Shown here piece after piece: positions 5,048 to 6,717 of a stretch of 6,717 nucleotides of DNA (within the stretch, counting starts at the first letter, position 1; every line of letters starts with the position of its first letter). The position numbers and the translations under genes were made by a program. Source of the stretch: Methanoregula sp. (GTDB taxonomy: Archaea > Halobacteriota > Methanomicrobia > Methanomicrobiales > Methanospirillaceae); contig PNBP01000139.1 in assembly GCA_003136075.1 (NCBI GenBank), forward strand, positions 388 through 7,104, given 5' to 3'. Under the pieces are notes generated by a model, which saw nothing but the letters and a program-made list of their open reading frames with translations, was not told the DNA's origin and made no database searches.

Positions 5048-5063
5048 TTTGAAAAAATTCAAA
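5048..5063. promoter_or_regulatory. Perfect dyad upstream of the FmdE promoter, candidate regulator site
   Basis: TTTGAA (5048-5053), four A's, and TTCAAA (5058-5063) form a perfect 6-bp inverted repeat. It uses the same TTGAA/TTCAA half-sites as the arsR region but in the opposite arrangement, and lies about 30 bases upstream of the box A, not over the start. Its role, if any, is unknown. Confidence 0.3.
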
Positions 5064-5085
5064 CCCGGAAGAATGCGCTTTTGAT

Positions 5086-5098
5086 AAATTATTTATAG
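5086..5098 (+). promoter_or_regulatory. Box A promoter element for the FmdE-TauE pair
   Basis: AAATTATTTATAG is a good archaeal TATA-like element. A start about 25 bases beyond TTTATA (5092-5097) would fall near 5119, at or just before the ATG at 5121. AAGGTA (5109-5114) could act as a ribosome site if the start is further upstream. Confidence 0.5.
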
Positions 5099-5120
5099 CA
5101 CCCGAGATAAGGTAATTCTC

Positions 5121-5759
5121 ATGCCAAATTCAAAAAAAGTTGAAATCCCCCAAGGAGTCTGGGACTTCCACGGGCACATCTGTCCGTTCATGCCAATCGG
5201 GTACCGGATGGGACAGGTCGCTATGCGGGAACTGGGCGTTTCGCATATCGGGGACCACGGGGCATTCGGCCTCTCGGAGATGGGCGTCGGGCATCCGCAG
5301 GTCTGCATGATTGACGGGTTCATGGCAGTCACCGGCTGCACGTATGGGAAACTCATGATGGAGCGGCTCAACTACGGAAAGGTCGCCTGCCTCCTTGTGG
5401 TCCCGGGAAAGGGAGCGGTCCGGGTGTACCTGAAATCGGAGTTCCAGGATGCGCTTGGCAAGCAGGAATTTTTCGTGTACCGGAAGAAAGGGATCGAGCC
5501 GTCACAGGTCCCGGCTGACGTAGTAAAGCAGGTCGTGGATATGGTCCTCACGGCAACGGAGGCCGAGATGTTCACGGTCACAAAACTACCGGACTTCACC
5601 TTCAGCCGCCCGAAAGGTTCGTTTAACAAGACAAAATGCAGCAAATGCGGCGAGTATGTTTTCGAGCGGTATGTCAGGATGGTGGACGGCAAGCCCGAGT
5701 GCATTCCCTGCTCAGGTTATGATCAAGCTTGGGTGAACGTCCTGAAAGGTGCACAGTAA
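5121..5759 (+). CDS. FmdE-family protein with C-terminal zinc ribbon
   Basis: This 212-residue protein belongs to the FmdE family (PF02663), named after a gene co-transcribed with the molybdenum formylmethanofuran dehydrogenase but not a proven subunit. The N-terminus has the family core WDFHGHICPFMPIGYRMG, with H17, H19 and C21 as probable metal ligands; C62 and C73 lie in the central part. The C-terminus is a zinc ribbon, CSKC (C173, C176) and CIPC (C194, C197). No fmd or fwd genes are near. It is 11 bp upstream of a TauE/SafE permease and certainly in its transcription unit. In this setting it more likely handles a metal or sulfur/selenium ligand than takes part in methanogenesis; that is inference. 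Length is full for the zinc-ribbon subgroup. Confidence 0.9.
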   Translation: MPNSKKVEIPQGVWDFHGHICPFMPIGYRMGQVAMRELGVSHIGDHGAFGLSEMGVGHPQVCMIDGFMAVTGCTYGKLMMERLNYGKVACLLVVPGKGAVRVYLKSEFQDALGKQEFFVYRKKGIEPSQVPADVVKQVVDMVLTATEAEMFTVTKLPDFTFSRPKGSFNKTKCSKCGEYVFERYVRMVDGKPECIPCSGYDQAWVNVLKGAQ

Positions 5760-5770
5760 ACCGGTGAATC

Positions 5771-6544
5771 ATGGACAGCGCCTTCCTGATTGCCATCGTT
5801 GCGGTCTTTATCATCTCTATTATTTTCTCGATGTTCGGTCAGGGCGGGGGGTCGGTCTATACACCGATCCTTTTCTTGTTGGGCTACGCGACACTGACAT
5901 CGATCTCCACATCGCTTGTCCTTAATCTCATCACCGCGCTATCCGCATCGATCGTGTATTACCGGTCAAACCTCGTGGATGTCCGGTTCGCGCTCTGGTT
6001 CGTGCCAGGTATCTGCCTCGGTGCGTTCCTTGGTGGAGTTGCTGCTGCCTATGTCAATCCCGCTCTCCTGATGTGGCTGTTTGTCATCTTCCTCATCGGT
6101 GCCGGAGGCCGGATGATCTATACGTATTGGGAGAAGTCGGCGCCCGAGGGGGCATGCCCGTTGCACTATTCCAGAGGGATGTACGCCCTCATTGTTGTCT
6201 TCAGTTTCTTTGTCGGAATTATATCCGGTCTTCTGGGAGTAGGCGGCGGGATCCTTATCGTGCCATTCCTGATATTCCTCTGCCGCTACCCGACCAAGAA
6301 TTCTGCCGGCGTTGTGAGTTTTATCGTCATCTTCTCATCCCTGTTCGGGGTATTCGGGCACCTCACGAGCGGCGGTTTTGACATTCCCCTGATTATCGGT
6401 ACTGCTGTAGCGGTTATTATCGGGGCAACGATCGGCGCGAGAAGCATGGTGAAGATCCCCAGCGGGTATATCAAAGCGGGTTTCGGGGTGGTCCTCTGGG
6501 TATTTGCACTGCAGCTTATCATCAAGCTGATGCAGAGCCATTAA
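5771..6544 (+). CDS. TauE/SafE-family membrane permease (sulfite exporter-like)
   Basis: This 257-residue protein is hydrophobic throughout, with seven to eight predicted membrane segments in two homologous halves. Each half has the family's glycine motif: MFGQGGGSVYTP (21-32) and GLLGVGGGILIVPFL (153-167). Family members (PF01925) export or take up sulfite, sulfoacetate, thiosulfate or other small organosulfur anions, and some sit in metal or selenium operons. GGTGA (5763-5767) precedes the ATG by three bases, supporting this start. It is translated from the same message as the FmdE protein and ends before a T9 tract. The length is normal and no defect is seen. The substrate cannot be told from sequence; linkage to an ArsR sensor and thiol proteins points to a sulfur-type or soft-metal-related anion. 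Confidence 0.93.
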   Translation: MDSAFLIAIVAVFIISIIFSMFGQGGGSVYTPILFLLGYATLTSISTSLVLNLITALSASIVYYRSNLVDVRFALWFVPGICLGAFLGGVAAAYVNPALLMWLFVIFLIGAGGRMIYTYWEKSAPEGACPLHYSRGMYALIVVFSFFVGIISGLLGVGGGILIVPFLIFLCRYPTKNSAGVVSFIVIFSSLFGVFGHLTSGGFDIPLIIGTAVAVIIGATIGARSMVKIPSGYIKAGFGVVLWVFALQLIIKLMQSH

Positions 6545-6545
6545 C

Positions 6546-6554
6546 TTTTTTTTT
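6546..6554 (+). terminator. T9 terminator after the TauE gene
   Basis: An uninterrupted run of nine T's begins two bases after the TAA stop. Such U-tracts end transcription in archaea without needing a hairpin. It separates the permease gene from the convergent nfo remnant. Confidence 0.6.
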
Positions 6555-6569
6555 GTCCAGAGTCGATAA

Positions 6570-6677
6570 TTATCCTGATTTGAATATCTGGAACACATCA
6601 CAGCCCGCATCCAGCGCCCGGTCAACGGCAAGGTCAAGCGAGCCGGCGATGGAAACATGCACACCGACTTTTACCAT
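6570..6677 (-). pseudogene. nfo: Truncated endonuclease IV (nfo) 5' fragment
   Basis: The minus strand encodes 35 residues starting MVKVGVHVSIAGSLDLAVDR and reaching DVFQIF, the well-known N-terminus of endonuclease IV, the AP endonuclease of base excision repair. After QIF, where the family continues with T-x-N-x-R-x-W, the sequence reads K-S-G and stops (TAA at 6570-6572). The full protein is about 280 residues, and its zinc ligands all lie downstream, so this piece cannot be active. The ATG has a good ribosome site, AGAGGT (6685-6690), 7 bases upstream, so the normal start is intact and the frame is open to the window edge. It looks like a remnant left when something replaced or joined the gene body; a complete copy may exist elsewhere. 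A sequencing or assembly junction is the alternative. Confidence 0.75.
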
Positions 6678-6717
6678 CCGGAAGACCTCTGCGAAATTTT
6701 TGGTTTTATGGTCATCT

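Noticed and set aside
5372..5704. Minus-strand open frame of 110 codons
   Set aside because: It is wholly antisense to the FmdE gene, which is full length with its metal-ligand motifs.

Overview
The window looks like chromosomal DNA of a methanogenic euryarchaeon, most likely from the Methanomicrobia (Methanoregula/Methanospirillum-like; the genus is a guess). This rests on protein families I recognise (DUF166, DUF2703, FmdE, an archaeal ferredoxin-thioredoxin/disulfide reductase), on archaeal-looking promoters (TATA box A, at least one apparently leaderless start), and on T-rich terminators without strong hairpins. No RNA gene, CRISPR array, transposase or complete mobile element was seen.

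Layout. A divergent promoter region at 4437-4545 splits the window. Leftward from it (minus strand, 4436 down to 1) runs a series of ten genes: a small Cys-containing protein; a chimeric gene with a thioredoxin head joined to a two-TM/OB-fold-like protein; a membrane protein of unknown function; a complete TM0996/MTH895-type mini-thioredoxin; a DGC-domain protein (DGC-A); a ferredoxin-thioredoxin reductase catalytic chain; a second DGC protein (DGC-B); a DUF2703 protein; a third DGC protein (DGC-C); and the first 107 codons of a DUF166 protein cut by the window edge. Several of these overlap by ATGA or lie within 20 bp, so much of it is probably one operon. Rightward (plus strand) lie an ArsR-family thiol/metal sensor, a FmdE-family protein and a TauE/SafE permease; the last two are 11 bp apart. 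After a T9 terminator, the right edge holds a 35-codon 5' remnant of endonuclease IV (nfo) on the minus strand.

How the genes may work together (inference). The leftward genes give a plausible electron and thiol path: ferredoxin to the [4Fe-4S] disulfide reductase, then to the mini-thioredoxin, then to three Cys-rich DGC proteins and DUF2703. An ArsR protein with a CVC metal-binding motif would control it, and a TauE/SafE permease would move a small sulfur-type anion or similar ligand. Detoxification or trafficking of a thiophilic element (As, Se, Hg, Cu/Zn, or reduced sulfur) fits the parts, but the substrate cannot be read from sequence.

Oddities. (1) The chimeric gene keeps 54 bp of a thioredoxin gene, 45/54 identical to the head of the intact one about 1.5 kb away, fused to an unrelated membrane protein. 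(2) The reductase gene has no ATG/GTG/TTG where its N-terminus should begin; an ATA stands there behind a GGGG ribosome-site candidate. (3) nfo is cut off after the QIF motif. (4) Dyad repeats flank a shared TATA element between the divergent genes, and one half-site sequence recurs upstream of the intact thioredoxin.
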